Notes under the pieces: model-generated | The model's database searches: none | What the model was told of the DNA's origin: nothing | The model's input: only the letters and a program-made list of their open reading frames with translations | Part shown: positions 6,846 to 14,081 of the stretch, piece after piece | How the letters are laid out: every line of letters starts with the position of its first letter | Position numbering within the stretch: the stretch's first letter is position 1 | From: Flavobacteriales bacterium UBA4585 | GTDB taxonomy: Bacteria > Bacteroidota > Bacteroidia > Flavobacteriales > Schleiferiaceae | Reading direction: 5' to 3' | DNA length: 21,887 nt | Assembly: GCA_949487015.1 (NCBI GenBank) | Contig: CATAQZ010000219.1 | Location: forward strand, 1-21,887 | Translations under genes and position numbers: made by a program

Positions 6846-7732
6846 GAATAGCACTCTTTGGACGCACACCAAAAGCAACGAACCTGCCTTACTTAGAGGT
6901 GGTATTAGAGAAATTGGTGGAAGAAGGCGTCGATTTTGCAGTATATCATACCATGGCTGGGGCATGCGACGAAATTAAAGCGGAAGAATTTCCTGAAATG
7001 CATTTTTCGACCTTCGCCGACGAGGAAGAATTGGAAAATTTCGATCCGCATTTTCTCATTTCTTTGGGGGGAGACGGGACCATACTCGATGCAACAGTAC
7101 TGATACAGAATAAGGACATTCCTATTTTAGGAATCAATATGGGCCGATTAGGTTTCCTAGCAAATGTTGCAAAAAGTAATATTGAGACTTCATTAGATGC
7201 CCTCTTTAGTGGCAGATTCCAACTGGACTTTCGTTCACTTTTACAGATTCGTACCTCGTGCAACCGTGTGGTCAAGCCAAATTTTGCGCTTAATGAGATT
7301 ACTATCGCACGTAAGGAAACGACCAGCATGATTACTGTACATACTTATTTGAACGGCGCGTATTTAAATAGTTACTGGGCAGACGGCTTAATCGTGAGCA
7401 CACCAACGGGTTCCACCGGGTATAGTTTGAGTTGTGGCGGCCCCATTATAATGCCAAACAGTGAAAATTTTGTCCTTACTCCTATTGCTCCGCACAATTT
7501 GACCATGCGTCCTTTCGTTATCTCTGACAATAACACGCTCCGCCTTCGTGTAGAAAGCCGAGAAAACGAATTTTTAACATCATTGGACAGTCGAATACAC
7601 AGTTTTGATACGACCACGGAACTCTTTATTCAAAAGGCCGATTTCCGTATCGCATTAGTGCAAACTGAACTACAAGATTTCCCATCTACGCTCCGGAATA
7701 AATTAAGCTGGGGGTTAGATTACAGGAACTAA
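6842..7732 (+). CDS. nadK: NAD kinase
   Basis: This 296-residue enzyme phosphorylates NAD to NADP using ATP or polyphosphate. The diagnostic GGDGT motif is at residues 76-80 (SLGGDGTIL), followed by GINMGRLGFLA (97-107), the NE/D dipeptide in ALNEITI (151-152) and the nucleotide-binding DGLIVSTPTGSTGYSLS stretch from Asp181. All family-essential residues are present and the length is normal. Its ATG overlaps the stop of the CBS gene by four bases, so translation is probably coupled. It is followed after three bases by the DUF6089 gene. Confidence 0.96.
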   Translation: MRIALFGRTPKATNLPYLEVVLEKLVEEGVDFAVYHTMAGACDEIKAEEFPEMHFSTFADEEELENFDPHFLISLGGDGTILDATVLIQNKDIPILGINMGRLGFLANVAKSNIETSLDALFSGRFQLDFRSLLQIRTSCNRVVKPNFALNEITIARKETTSMITVHTYLNGAYLNSYWADGLIVSTPTGSTGYSLSCGGPIIMPNSENFVLTPIAPHNLTMRPFVISDNNTLRLRVESRENEFLTSLDSRIHSFDTTTELFIQKADFRIALVQTELQDFPSTLRNKLSWGLDYRN

Positions 7733-7735
7733 TTC

Positions 7736-8557
7736 ATGAAAAAAGCAATCCTTTACTTCCTGCTTTTTAGCAGTTCTTTCCTTCATGCCCAATTTTATGA
7801 GTTGGGTTTAGGCGGCTCTGGAACATTGTTTCATGGCGATGTTGGTGCGGTTGGAACCAACGCACAGGGGATCTATGGATTCATGCCCAACCAGCCGGTG
7901 GGTCAAATCACCTTACGCCGCCAATACAACTGGCATTGGAGTACGCGAATGAATTATTACCGCGGCTTCGTAGGCGCGTCTGACGCTTGGGCGAAAGACG
8001 ACTTTAAATTAAATCGAGGGATTGCCTTTCGAACAGAAATTTCCGAATTCAGCTACATGACGGAGTTTAATTTCTGGCCGTATGGAACCGGGACGAAATT
8101 CAAGCGTTCTTTTTATGTTTTCGGCGGATTGGGTTTAACTTTTTATAACCCACAAGGTTTTTACCAAGACGAATGGCACAATCTACGTGAGTTAGGTACA
8201 GAAGGTCAGCAGACGGAGCTAAGCGATCAATTGTTCTACGGAAATGCCACGCTCTCCGTTCCTTTTGGCATGGGCTATCGTCAGAGTTTAGGTCGCGATT
8301 TCAGTCTGGCGGCGGAATTAGGCTGGCGCAGGTACGGTACCGATTACATGGACGATACCAGCGGAGATTATGTTGAATCCGCTGCATTAGAAGAGGAGCG
8401 AAATACTGTTGCAGCTTATTTTTCAAACCCTGGAAACGTCTCTTATTCAAATGGATTGGCTCGAGGCGTTGCTGAACAGCGAGATTGGACTATTTTTGCC
8501 GGACTGACCATTTTTTACAACCTAAGTCCCCGAGATGAACGCTGCAGTGGATTCTAA
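7736..8557 (+). CDS. DUF6089-like outer-membrane beta-barrel protein
   Basis: This 273-residue protein has an N-terminal signal peptide (MKKAILYFLLFSSSFLHAQ, cleavage near residue 19) followed by alternating aromatic and glycine-rich strands typical of a small outer-membrane beta-barrel. It opens FYELGLGGSGTLFHGDVG, close to the opening of DUF6089 proteins of Bacteroidota (an E-x-G-x-x-x-G-x-x-x-F-x-GDVG pattern), followed by the LRRQYNWHWSTRMNYYRG strand pair. The position between NAD kinase and isoprenyl transferase is the usual one for this family. Function is unknown. Its last seven codons overlap the uppS start by 23 bases, so the final residues (ERCSGF) are shared DNA. Confidence 0.8.
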   Translation: MKKAILYFLLFSSSFLHAQFYELGLGGSGTLFHGDVGAVGTNAQGIYGFMPNQPVGQITLRRQYNWHWSTRMNYYRGFVGASDAWAKDDFKLNRGIAFRTEISEFSYMTEFNFWPYGTGTKFKRSFYVFGGLGLTFYNPQGFYQDEWHNLRELGTEGQQTELSDQLFYGNATLSVPFGMGYRQSLGRDFSLAAELGWRRYGTDYMDDTSGDYVESAALEEERNTVAAYFSNPGNVSYSNGLARGVAEQRDWTIFAGLTIFYNLSPRDERCSGF

Positions 8558-9320
8558 AGTTTTTAAAGCTAATCGGCTGAATGCCGGGTTAGACCCTGAG
8601 CACATGCCTGAGCATATTGCGGTCATAATGGACGGTAATGGTCGTTGGGCAAAACAGCAAGGTTTTATGTCGCGCGTTCGCGGTCACGAGGTCGGGGTAG
8701 AGGCATTAAGAAGAATAACAACAGCATCGGCAGAATTAGGCTTAAACTACCTCACTGTTTATGCCTTTTCTACTGAAAATTGGAATCGACCTAAAGCGGA
8801 AGTGGACGCACTAATGAATATCCTGATGACCGCGCTTGAGAAAGAATTACCCACATTAATGGGCAATAACGTGCGTCTCTGTGCTATCGGAAATGTAGAA
8901 ACCTTACCCTCAAAAGCAAATAAAAAGTTAATGTCTGTTATTCAAGCTACAGCAAAGAATGATGGGTTAACTTTGACGCTTGCGTTGAGCTACGGCTCAC
9001 AGGATGAAATGGTGCAAGCCATTCGCAAGATTGCTCAAAAAGTTGCTGAAGGAACGATACTTCCTGCAGACATTAATGAAGCGGCAGTGGAACAACATTT
9101 GTTTACCGCCGGAATGCCGCATCCGGATCTCATGATCAGAACCAGTGGCGAGCAGCGAATCAGCAACTATATGTTGTGGCAACTTGCTTATGCAGAGTTG
9201 TATTTCACGCCTGTTTTGTGGCCAGATTTTGACGCAACCGGTTTATACGATGCTATTGCGGCTTTTCAAAAACGTGAGCGCAGATTCGGGCAAACCACAG
9301 AACAGTTAACTGCAGAATAA
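8535..9320 (+). CDS. uppS: Isoprenyl transferase (undecaprenyl diphosphate synthase)
   Basis: This 261-residue cis-prenyltransferase makes the long-chain isoprenyl diphosphate that becomes the lipid carrier for peptidoglycan and surface glycans. The catalytic region HIAVIMDGNGRWAKQ contains Asp33. Further motifs are YAFSTENW, LSYGSQDE, the arginine motif MIRTSGEQRISNYMLWQ, and the C-terminal ELYFTPVLWPDF. All expected residues are present. The start is uncertain: the ATG at 8535 lies 23 bases inside the DUF6089 gene and gives an N-terminus about 10 residues longer than usual, while a GTG at 8547 in the same frame would reduce the overlap. It supplies the carrier lipid used by cell-wall synthesis and probably by the polyprenol-phosphate glycosyltransferase encoded at 1768-2490. 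Confidence 0.95.
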   Translation: MNAAVDSKVFKANRLNAGLDPEHMPEHIAVIMDGNGRWAKQQGFMSRVRGHEVGVEALRRITTASAELGLNYLTVYAFSTENWNRPKAEVDALMNILMTALEKELPTLMGNNVRLCAIGNVETLPSKANKKLMSVIQATAKNDGLTLTLALSYGSQDEMVQAIRKIAQKVAEGTILPADINEAAVEQHLFTAGMPHPDLMIRTSGEQRISNYMLWQLAYAELYFTPVLWPDFDATGLYDAIAAFQKRERRFGQTTEQLTAE

Positions 9321-9324
9321 AGAC

Positions 9325-11793
9325 ATGAAGAATACCCTTTGGGCACTTATACTCACCCTCTTTACTTTCACAACCACTGCACAGGTGGTTCAAAACGGTG
9401 ATTTTGGCCTCATTCCAGGAATTGACTACGAGGTAGCCGGCATTACGGTAAGTGGTGCACAGGATTTAGATCCTAACGTCGTAATTATGCTTACCAATAT
9501 TCGTGTAGGAGATAATATACAATTCCCTGACCCAAAAATATCAGATGCCATTCGCACCCTATGGCGCCAGCAACTTTTCGAAAACATCACCTTTAGCGTA
9601 GTGAATAAGAGTGGAAAGAAAGTCTATTTAGACATTCGCTTGAAGGAGCTGCCGAAGATGAGTAAGTATTTTATCACAGGCGTTAAAAAAACGTGGAAGG
9701 ACGATATTCGTGAAGAGTTAGACCTGCGCGCTGGAAAAGTGGTGAATGAGAATCTTGTAGTCATGAGCCGTAACAAGATTCAATCCTATTTCCGCGAAAA
9801 AGGCTATTTAAATGCCTCAGTCGATATTACCCAAGAGCGTGATACATCTTTTAACAACGCGGTAATTTTAGGATTCAAAGTCAAGTCAGGCGAACGTGTG
9901 AAAATTGGAGAAATTTCCTTTGTAGGAAATGAAGCGGTGGCGGATAAGGTCCTGTTGAAAGCAATGAAGAACACGAAGATGAAAGGCAAAGCCATCTTTA
10001 AGGTTTCAAAGCTTCGCAAAAAGGAGTACCGTGAAGATTTACGTGCGTTGGTTGCGAAATACAACGGCATGGGGTACCGCGATGCTCGTATCATTCGCGA
10101 TACGAACTACCGTGTCGACGAAGAACTCATCAATATTGAAATTACGGTAGAAGAAGGTCGTAAATATTATTTCGGAGACATCTCGTTCGTAGGGAATACG
10201 AAATACGATACCCCTTTGTTGCGTAGTATTTTAAAAATCAATCGCGGCGATATTTACGACAGTCAGCATTTAAATGAACGCGTGAGCTTCGATGCAAATG
10301 GAAACGACGTTGCTTCAATATATTTGAATAATGGATACCTCTTTTCTCAAGTGGTCCCCATCGAAAAGAATGTTCAGAACGATACTATTGATGTAGAAAT
10401 CCGTATTCAAGAAGGACGTCAGGCTACCATTCGCAAAGTCAGCATCACCGGGAATGAGCGCACAAACGACCATGTTATTTACCGCGAGGTGAGAACCCGT
10501 CCAGGGGATCTATTTTCAAAGGCAATGATTCAACGTACTATTCGTGAGTTATCGCAATTGGGTTATTTCGATCAAACGCAGATCGGTGTAAATCCGGTGC
10601 CAGATCCTCAAACAGGTACGGTAGACCTTGAATATACTGTTGTCGAAAAGTCGACTTCGCAGCTTGAGCTACAAGGAGGTTGGGGTGCCAACCGTGTGGT
10701 AGGTACACTGGGTTTGAACTTTAACAACTTCTCAGCAAAAAATATCGGCAATAAGCGTGCATGGCAGCCCTTACCTACCGGTGATGGTCAGACCATTAAT
10801 ATTCGCGCGCAGTCAAACGGACTGTATTTCCAGAGTTACAATGCGTCCTTTACGGAGCCTTGGTTGGGTGGTAAGAAGCCAAATAGTTTTACTGGAACCA
10901 TCTACCACAATGTTCAAAGTAACGGTGTACAAGCAAGCGATCCTAACCGTCAAAGCCTATTGATCACGGGTATTAATTTTGGATTGGGTCAACGCTTGAA
11001 GTGGCCGGACGATTATTTCACCTTGTACCAAGGGTTGGAATTTCGCCGCTTTAATTTGAACAACTTCCCAACCGGATTCTTGAACTACAACAAAGGAATC
11101 TCAAACAATGTCAACTACAAATTCACGTTGGGCCGTAACAATACAGACGTCCCCATATTCCCTACGCGCGGCTCACAAATCAGTTTCGCTGCGGAATTGA
11201 CGCCCCCGTTTAGCTTGTTGCGTGATGATATCGACTATAAGAGTCTTTCGTCAGAGGAGCGCTTCAAATTAGTGGAATACCATAAGTGGAAATTGAATGC
11301 GGATTGGTTTGCGCCGATCACTTCAAAATTAGTGATCCGTACTCACGGAGAATTTGGTTATTTAGGAAGCTATAACAAGGATTTAGGTTTACCGCCGTTT
11401 GAACGTTTCTACGTGGGTGGTGATGGATTAGCCAATTTCGTAATCGATGGTCGTGAAATCATAGGTCTTCGTGGATACACTAACAATTCAATCACGCCAG
11501 GCGGTGGTGGTGCACTTTACAATAAATATGTGTTTGAGATGCGTTACATCATTGCTAACAATCCTTCTGCACAAGTCTTCCCGCTTATCTTTATGGAAGG
11601 CGGTAACAACTATGATGATTTCTGGGACTACCGTGCGTTTAATTTGAAGCGTAGTGCAGGTGCAGGTCTGCGTATATACATGCCTATGTTTGGATTGATG
11701 GGAGTGGATGTTGCTTATGGATTTGACCCTGAGCCGAATGGCGCAGCGGCAAGTGGATGGCAGACTCATTTCATCATTGGACAACAGTTCTAA
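9325..11793 (+). CDS. bamA: Outer-membrane protein assembly factor BamA
   Basis: This 822-residue Omp85-family protein inserts beta-barrel proteins into the outer membrane. It has a signal peptide ending ...FTTTAQ (about residue 20). Five POTRA-type repeats cover roughly residues 35-440; recognisable repeats include KYFITGVKKTWKDD, VKIGEISFVGNEAV, YYFGDISFVGNTKY and ATIRKVSITGNERT. A C-terminal 16-strand-type barrel starts near 450 (QLELQGGWGANR). The conserved barrel-lid motif appears as LRGY (715-718), and the chain ends in phenylalanine (FIIGQQF), as outer-membrane insertion signals do. Length and layout match other Bacteroidota BamA proteins. Two periplasmic Skp-like chaperone genes follow it, the classic bamA-skp order. 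Confidence 0.95.
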   Translation: MKNTLWALILTLFTFTTTAQVVQNGDFGLIPGIDYEVAGITVSGAQDLDPNVVIMLTNIRVGDNIQFPDPKISDAIRTLWRQQLFENITFSVVNKSGKKVYLDIRLKELPKMSKYFITGVKKTWKDDIREELDLRAGKVVNENLVVMSRNKIQSYFREKGYLNASVDITQERDTSFNNAVILGFKVKSGERVKIGEISFVGNEAVADKVLLKAMKNTKMKGKAIFKVSKLRKKEYREDLRALVAKYNGMGYRDARIIRDTNYRVDEELINIEITVEEGRKYYFGDISFVGNTKYDTPLLRSILKINRGDIYDSQHLNERVSFDANGNDVASIYLNNGYLFSQVVPIEKNVQNDTIDVEIRIQEGRQATIRKVSITGNERTNDHVIYREVRTRPGDLFSKAMIQRTIRELSQLGYFDQTQIGVNPVPDPQTGTVDLEYTVVEKSTSQLELQGGWGANRVVGTLGLNFNNFSAKNIGNKRAWQPLPTGDGQTINIRAQSNGLYFQSYNASFTEPWLGGKKPNSFTGTIYHNVQSNGVQASDPNRQSLLITGINFGLGQRLKWPDDYFTLYQGLEFRRFNLNNFPTGFLNYNKGISNNVNYKFTLGRNNTDVPIFPTRGSQISFAAELTPPFSLLRDDIDYKSLSSEERFKLVEYHKWKLNADWFAPITSKLVIRTHGEFGYLGSYNKDLGLPPFERFYVGGDGLANFVIDGREIIGLRGYTNNSITPGGGGALYNKYVFEMRYIIANNPSAQVFPLIFMEGGNNYDDFWDYRAFNLKRSAGAGLRIYMPMFGLMGVDVAYGFDPEPNGAAASGWQTHFIIGQQF

Positions 11794-11812
11794 TTGAAGT
11801 ACCTTCAAAGCC

Positions 11813-12316
11813 GTGAAAAAACTAGGATTATTTCTTGCTGTACTCTTTTCCACTTCGCTCTTGGCGCAGCGCTATGGTGTTGTTGATACGGATTACATCC
11901 TGAAGAATTTACCTGAATATGCACAGGCGAAAGCTCAAGTAGATCAGCTCAGTACCCAATGGGCAGGTGAAGTAAGTGCGCTGCAGAGTGATTTACAGAG
12001 TTTAAAAGATGCATTGGCGGCAGAGCAGATATTGCTTTCCCCAGAAAATTTAGAAAAACGCGAAGCAGCTATTGTGCAGAAAGCAGAAGAAGTGCTTGCT
12101 TTGCAACAGAAATATTTCGGACCAGACGGTTTGCTCTTTGAAAAGCGAACACAGTTGGTCCAGCCCATTCAGGACAAAGTTTTTGGCGCGGTTCAGGCAT
12201 TGGCTCAGAAGCGTAAATTAGAACTGGTACTGGATAAAAGTGCTCAAAGTGGTGTGCTCTTTGTCAAAAAAGAGAAAGACTACAGCGAGGAAGTTTTAAA
12301 TAGTTTAAAGAAATAA
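11813..12316 (+). CDS. Skp/OmpH-like periplasmic chaperone, first copy
   Basis: This 167-residue protein starts at a GTG (MKKLGLFLAVLFSTSLLAQ as signal peptide, cleavage near residue 19). The mature protein opens RYGVVDTDYILKNLPEYA, the typical first strand and helix of the OmpH/Skp family. It is followed by long heptad-like helices of low complexity (alanine, glutamine, leucine and glutamate rich, about residues 40-120), the coiled-coil tentacles of Skp. It closes with KLELVLDKS...GVLFVKKEKDYSEEVLNSLKK, the family's C-terminal strand and helix. It presumably holds unfolded outer-membrane proteins on their way to BamA. It lies 19 bases after bamA and 11 bases before a second, diverged copy, in one transcript. 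No other ATG in the frame precedes the signal peptide, so the GTG start is favoured. Confidence 0.9.
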   Translation: MKKLGLFLAVLFSTSLLAQRYGVVDTDYILKNLPEYAQAKAQVDQLSTQWAGEVSALQSDLQSLKDALAAEQILLSPENLEKREAAIVQKAEEVLALQQKYFGPDGLLFEKRTQLVQPIQDKVFGAVQALAQKRKLELVLDKSAQSGVLFVKKEKDYSEEVLNSLKK

Positions 12317-12327
12317 ATCAAAAGACA

Positions 12328-12837
12328 ATGAAAAGAGTATTACTCGCTATCGCCTTGACCTTAGGCTTCGCAGGAACCACAGTTGCCCAGCAAAAAGTAG
12401 GTCACATCAATGTAGATGAACTAATTTCTGTAATGCCAGAATACCTTTCAGCACAAGCTGAAATAGAAAAGTATGCAGGTCAGTTAGAAAGTGATGCTAC
12501 TGCCATGCAGGAAGAATACATGACGAAATTGCAAAATGCTCAAGCAAATATGGATACTTGGACAGAATTGCGCCTTCAGAAGGAAAATGAGGAGTTGCAG
12601 ACTATGGGTCAGCGCATTCAGCAGTTTAACCAAAGTGCACAACAAGAGCTACAGCGCAAGCAGATGGATCTGATGTTGCCAATCAGCGAGAAAGCGCAAG
12701 CAGCAGTAGAAAAAGTGGCTTCAGCGAATGGTTTCACTTACATTTTAGATGCATCGGCATCAAAAGCAGTGGTGATTTACCTTGACGGTGGTGAGGATAT
12801 CTTGCCGTTGGTAAAGTCGGAATTAGGCATCAACTAA
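12328..12837 (+). CDS. Skp/OmpH-like periplasmic chaperone, second copy
   Basis: This 169-residue protein has a signal peptide MKRVLLAIALTLGFAGTTVAQ and a mature start QQKVGHINVDELISVMPEYL, the family signature. A glutamine-rich coiled-coil region covers about residues 45-125, and the C-terminal strand reads YILDASASKAVVIYLDGG. Compared with the first copy, the D-[IY]-[ST]-x-E-V helix start near the C-terminus is replaced by EDILPLVKSELGIN. The two copies are therefore old paralogues, not a recent duplication. The role is again inferred to be escorting outer-membrane proteins. The gene ends 21 bases before a strong intrinsic terminator, which closes the CBS-to-skp run. Confidence 0.9.
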   Translation: MKRVLLAIALTLGFAGTTVAQQKVGHINVDELISVMPEYLSAQAEIEKYAGQLESDATAMQEEYMTKLQNAQANMDTWTELRLQKENEELQTMGQRIQQFNQSAQQELQRKQMDLMLPISEKAQAAVEKVASANGFTYILDASASKAVVIYLDGGEDILPLVKSELGIN

Positions 12838-12858
12838 GCCGGGTAAAAAAATATTTTC

Positions 12859-12898
12859 AAGCCCTCCGCGAGCGCAGCTCGCGGAGGGCTTTTTATTT
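12859..12898 (+). terminator. Intrinsic terminator after the second skp-like gene
   Basis: A perfect 15-bp stem (12859-12873 pairing with 12877-12891) encloses a 3-base GCA loop. The stem is GC-rich (CCCTCCGCGAGC / GCTCGCGGAGGG) and is followed by TTTTATTT. It is the only clear rho-independent terminator in the window. The stem is symmetric, but the T-tract lies on the plus-strand 3' side, so it serves the upstream operon. Its tail runs directly into the murI promoter region. Confidence 0.93.
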
Positions 12899-12900
12899 GG

Positions 12901-12907
12901 TATTTTG
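12901..12907 (+). promoter_or_regulatory. Candidate -7-like element of murI
   Basis: TATTTTG is one base shorter than the consensus TAnnTTTG and lies six bases before the GTG at 12914. That is the same spacing seen for the pdxJ and CBS genes. A promoter here fits the need to restart transcription just after the terminator ending at 12898. Confidence 0.4.
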
Positions 12908-12913
12908 CGTGCT

Positions 12914-13693
12914 GTGAAAAAGCAACGCAAAATAGGACTATTCGACAGCGGCTTGGGCGGACTTACAGTCCTGCATGCGTTGGAAGAAAAACTACCCGGG
13001 GTGGATAAGGTGTATTTTGGTGATACACTTCATTTACCGTACGGAGATAAAAGTGACGAAGCCATTCGCAGCTTCAGTCGAGAGATTGTAGGATTCCTAG
13101 CAGATCAGGGATGCGACGTGATTGTGATTGCTTGCAATAGCGCGAGTGCTGCGGCAGGTTCGATACTAGTAGAATCCTTTCCTGATTTGACCTTTATCAA
13201 TGTTATTGACCCTGTTGTGGCTGCATTAGCAGAAAGTGATCCACGGAAAACAGCTTTATTAGGAACGCGTGCGACTGTGCGAAGCGGCGCCTACACAACG
13301 CGCTTAGAAGCATTTAAAGTGCCACACGAATTAGTGGCATTGCCCACACCATTGCTAGTGCCACTCATTGAAGACGGATTTTTAGGCACGGGAATAGAGG
13401 AAAGTGTGCTTGAGCATTATCTGAACGATCCTTCTTTGCACGGGATTGAAGCGATAGTTCCAGGTTGCACGCATTACCCACTTTTGCGCGAGGCAGCGGC
13501 GAAATTACGCCCCGGTGTAGATTGGATTGATGCACCAGCTATAGTAGCAGAAGCCGTAGTTTCGGTTTGGGATGAAGCTGTAGAAGGATTAGGGACCACG
13601 ACCTATTATTTAAGCGATGCAACCCCCAGTTTCTTAGCATTGGCATCCAGCACCTTTGGTATTAAAGCGCATTGGGAAAAAAAAGTACTCTAA
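12914..13693 (+). CDS. murI: Glutamate racemase
   Basis: This 259-residue enzyme converts L- to D-glutamate for peptidoglycan. The family motifs are intact: IGLFDSGLGGLTVL with Asp11 and Ser12, GDTLHLPYG, the first catalytic cysteine in IACNSASAA (Cys74), and the second in PGCTHYPLL (Cys185, with His187). The start was moved: an in-frame TTG at 12905 gives three extra residues but falls inside the likely -7 element, so the GTG at 12914 (reading MKKQRKIG) is preferred. It stands alone after the terminator, with its own promoter. The stop codon overlaps the stop of the convergent membrane-protein gene (13690-13693), so transcripts from the two strands must overlap unless they end early. Confidence 0.95.
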   Translation: MKKQRKIGLFDSGLGGLTVLHALEEKLPGVDKVYFGDTLHLPYGDKSDEAIRSFSREIVGFLADQGCDVIVIACNSASAAAGSILVESFPDLTFINVIDPVVAALAESDPRKTALLGTRATVRSGAYTTRLEAFKVPHELVALPTPLLVPLIEDGFLGTGIEESVLEHYLNDPSLHGIEAIVPGCTHYPLLREAAAKLRPGVDWIDAPAIVAEAVVSVWDEAVEGLGTTTYYLSDATPSFLALASSTFGIKAHWEKKVL

Positions 13694-14046
13694 CCTTGAC
13701 GCTCGCCGTAACGGTACATCCAAGAGCTGATTGTTGAGACGAGTAGGCTAAAGAGAATGGCTGTCCACACGCTTGCTACTTCTAAACCGTCTATCCACTG
13801 GTCTGCAACTCCGATGATAATGGCATTGATGATCAATAGGAAAAAGCCCAAACTCATGAATGTTAGGGGAATGGTAATGATGATGAGTAGTGGTTTCAAG
13901 GTGGCGTTTAAAAGTCCTAGTACAATGGCAACGCCAACGGCCGTTGAAAAACTACTGATGTTGACACCGGGAAGTATCCAATCGGCCAGGAAAACGGCAA
14001 TGGAACTCACAACAAGTCTTGAAAGAAGTCCGGGTTTTTGTCTCAT
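13690..14046 (-). CDS. Small four-helix membrane protein, phage-holin-4-like (YvlD type)
   Basis: This 118-residue integral membrane protein belongs to the family labelled phage holin superfamily IV / YvlD. There are four hydrophobic segments at about residues 8-24, 29-48, 52-75 and 90-112. The signatures are LPGVNISSF, GLLNATLKPLL and TIPLTFMSLGFFLLIINA, which match the family closely. Despite the label, chromosomal members are not known to be phage holins, and nothing phage-like lies nearby; the function is unknown, possibly envelope stress as suggested for YvlD relatives. The open frame extends upstream to 14124, but that adds a hydrophilic leader and runs into the divergent aminopeptidase gene. 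The ATG at 14046 (MRQKPGLLSRL) gives the normal family length. Its stop overlaps the murI stop. Confidence 0.85.
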   Translation of the reverse strand: MRQKPGLLSRLVVSSIAVFLADWILPGVNISSFSTAVGVAIVLGLLNATLKPLLIIITIPLTFMSLGFFLLIINAIIIGVADQWIDGLEVASVWTAILFSLLVSTISSWMYRYGERQG

Positions 14047-14081
14047 GTTCGGTATATTCACTTTCTCGAAAAATACATAAA

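Noticed and set aside
6946..7329. Minus-strand open frame of 127 residues inside nadK
   Set aside because: It covers the conserved GGDGT and NE motifs of nadK on the other strand, and its translation is serine/lysine-rich shadow sequence.
11488..11853. Minus-strand open frame of 121 residues across the end of bamA
   Set aside because: It is antisense to the well-conserved barrel end of BamA and to the first skp signal peptide, with no domain or promoter of its own.
13690..14046. Evidence for a prophage because of the phage-holin-type annotation
   Set aside because: Proteins of this family are ordinary chromosomal membrane proteins in many bacteria. No integrase, capsid, lysin or attachment repeat is present, and the neighbours are housekeeping genes.
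13757..14080. Plus-strand open frame of 107 residues opposite the holin-like gene
   Set aside because: It is the antisense of a clearly conserved membrane-protein gene, its product looks like the shadow of hydrophobic codons, and it has no start signal.
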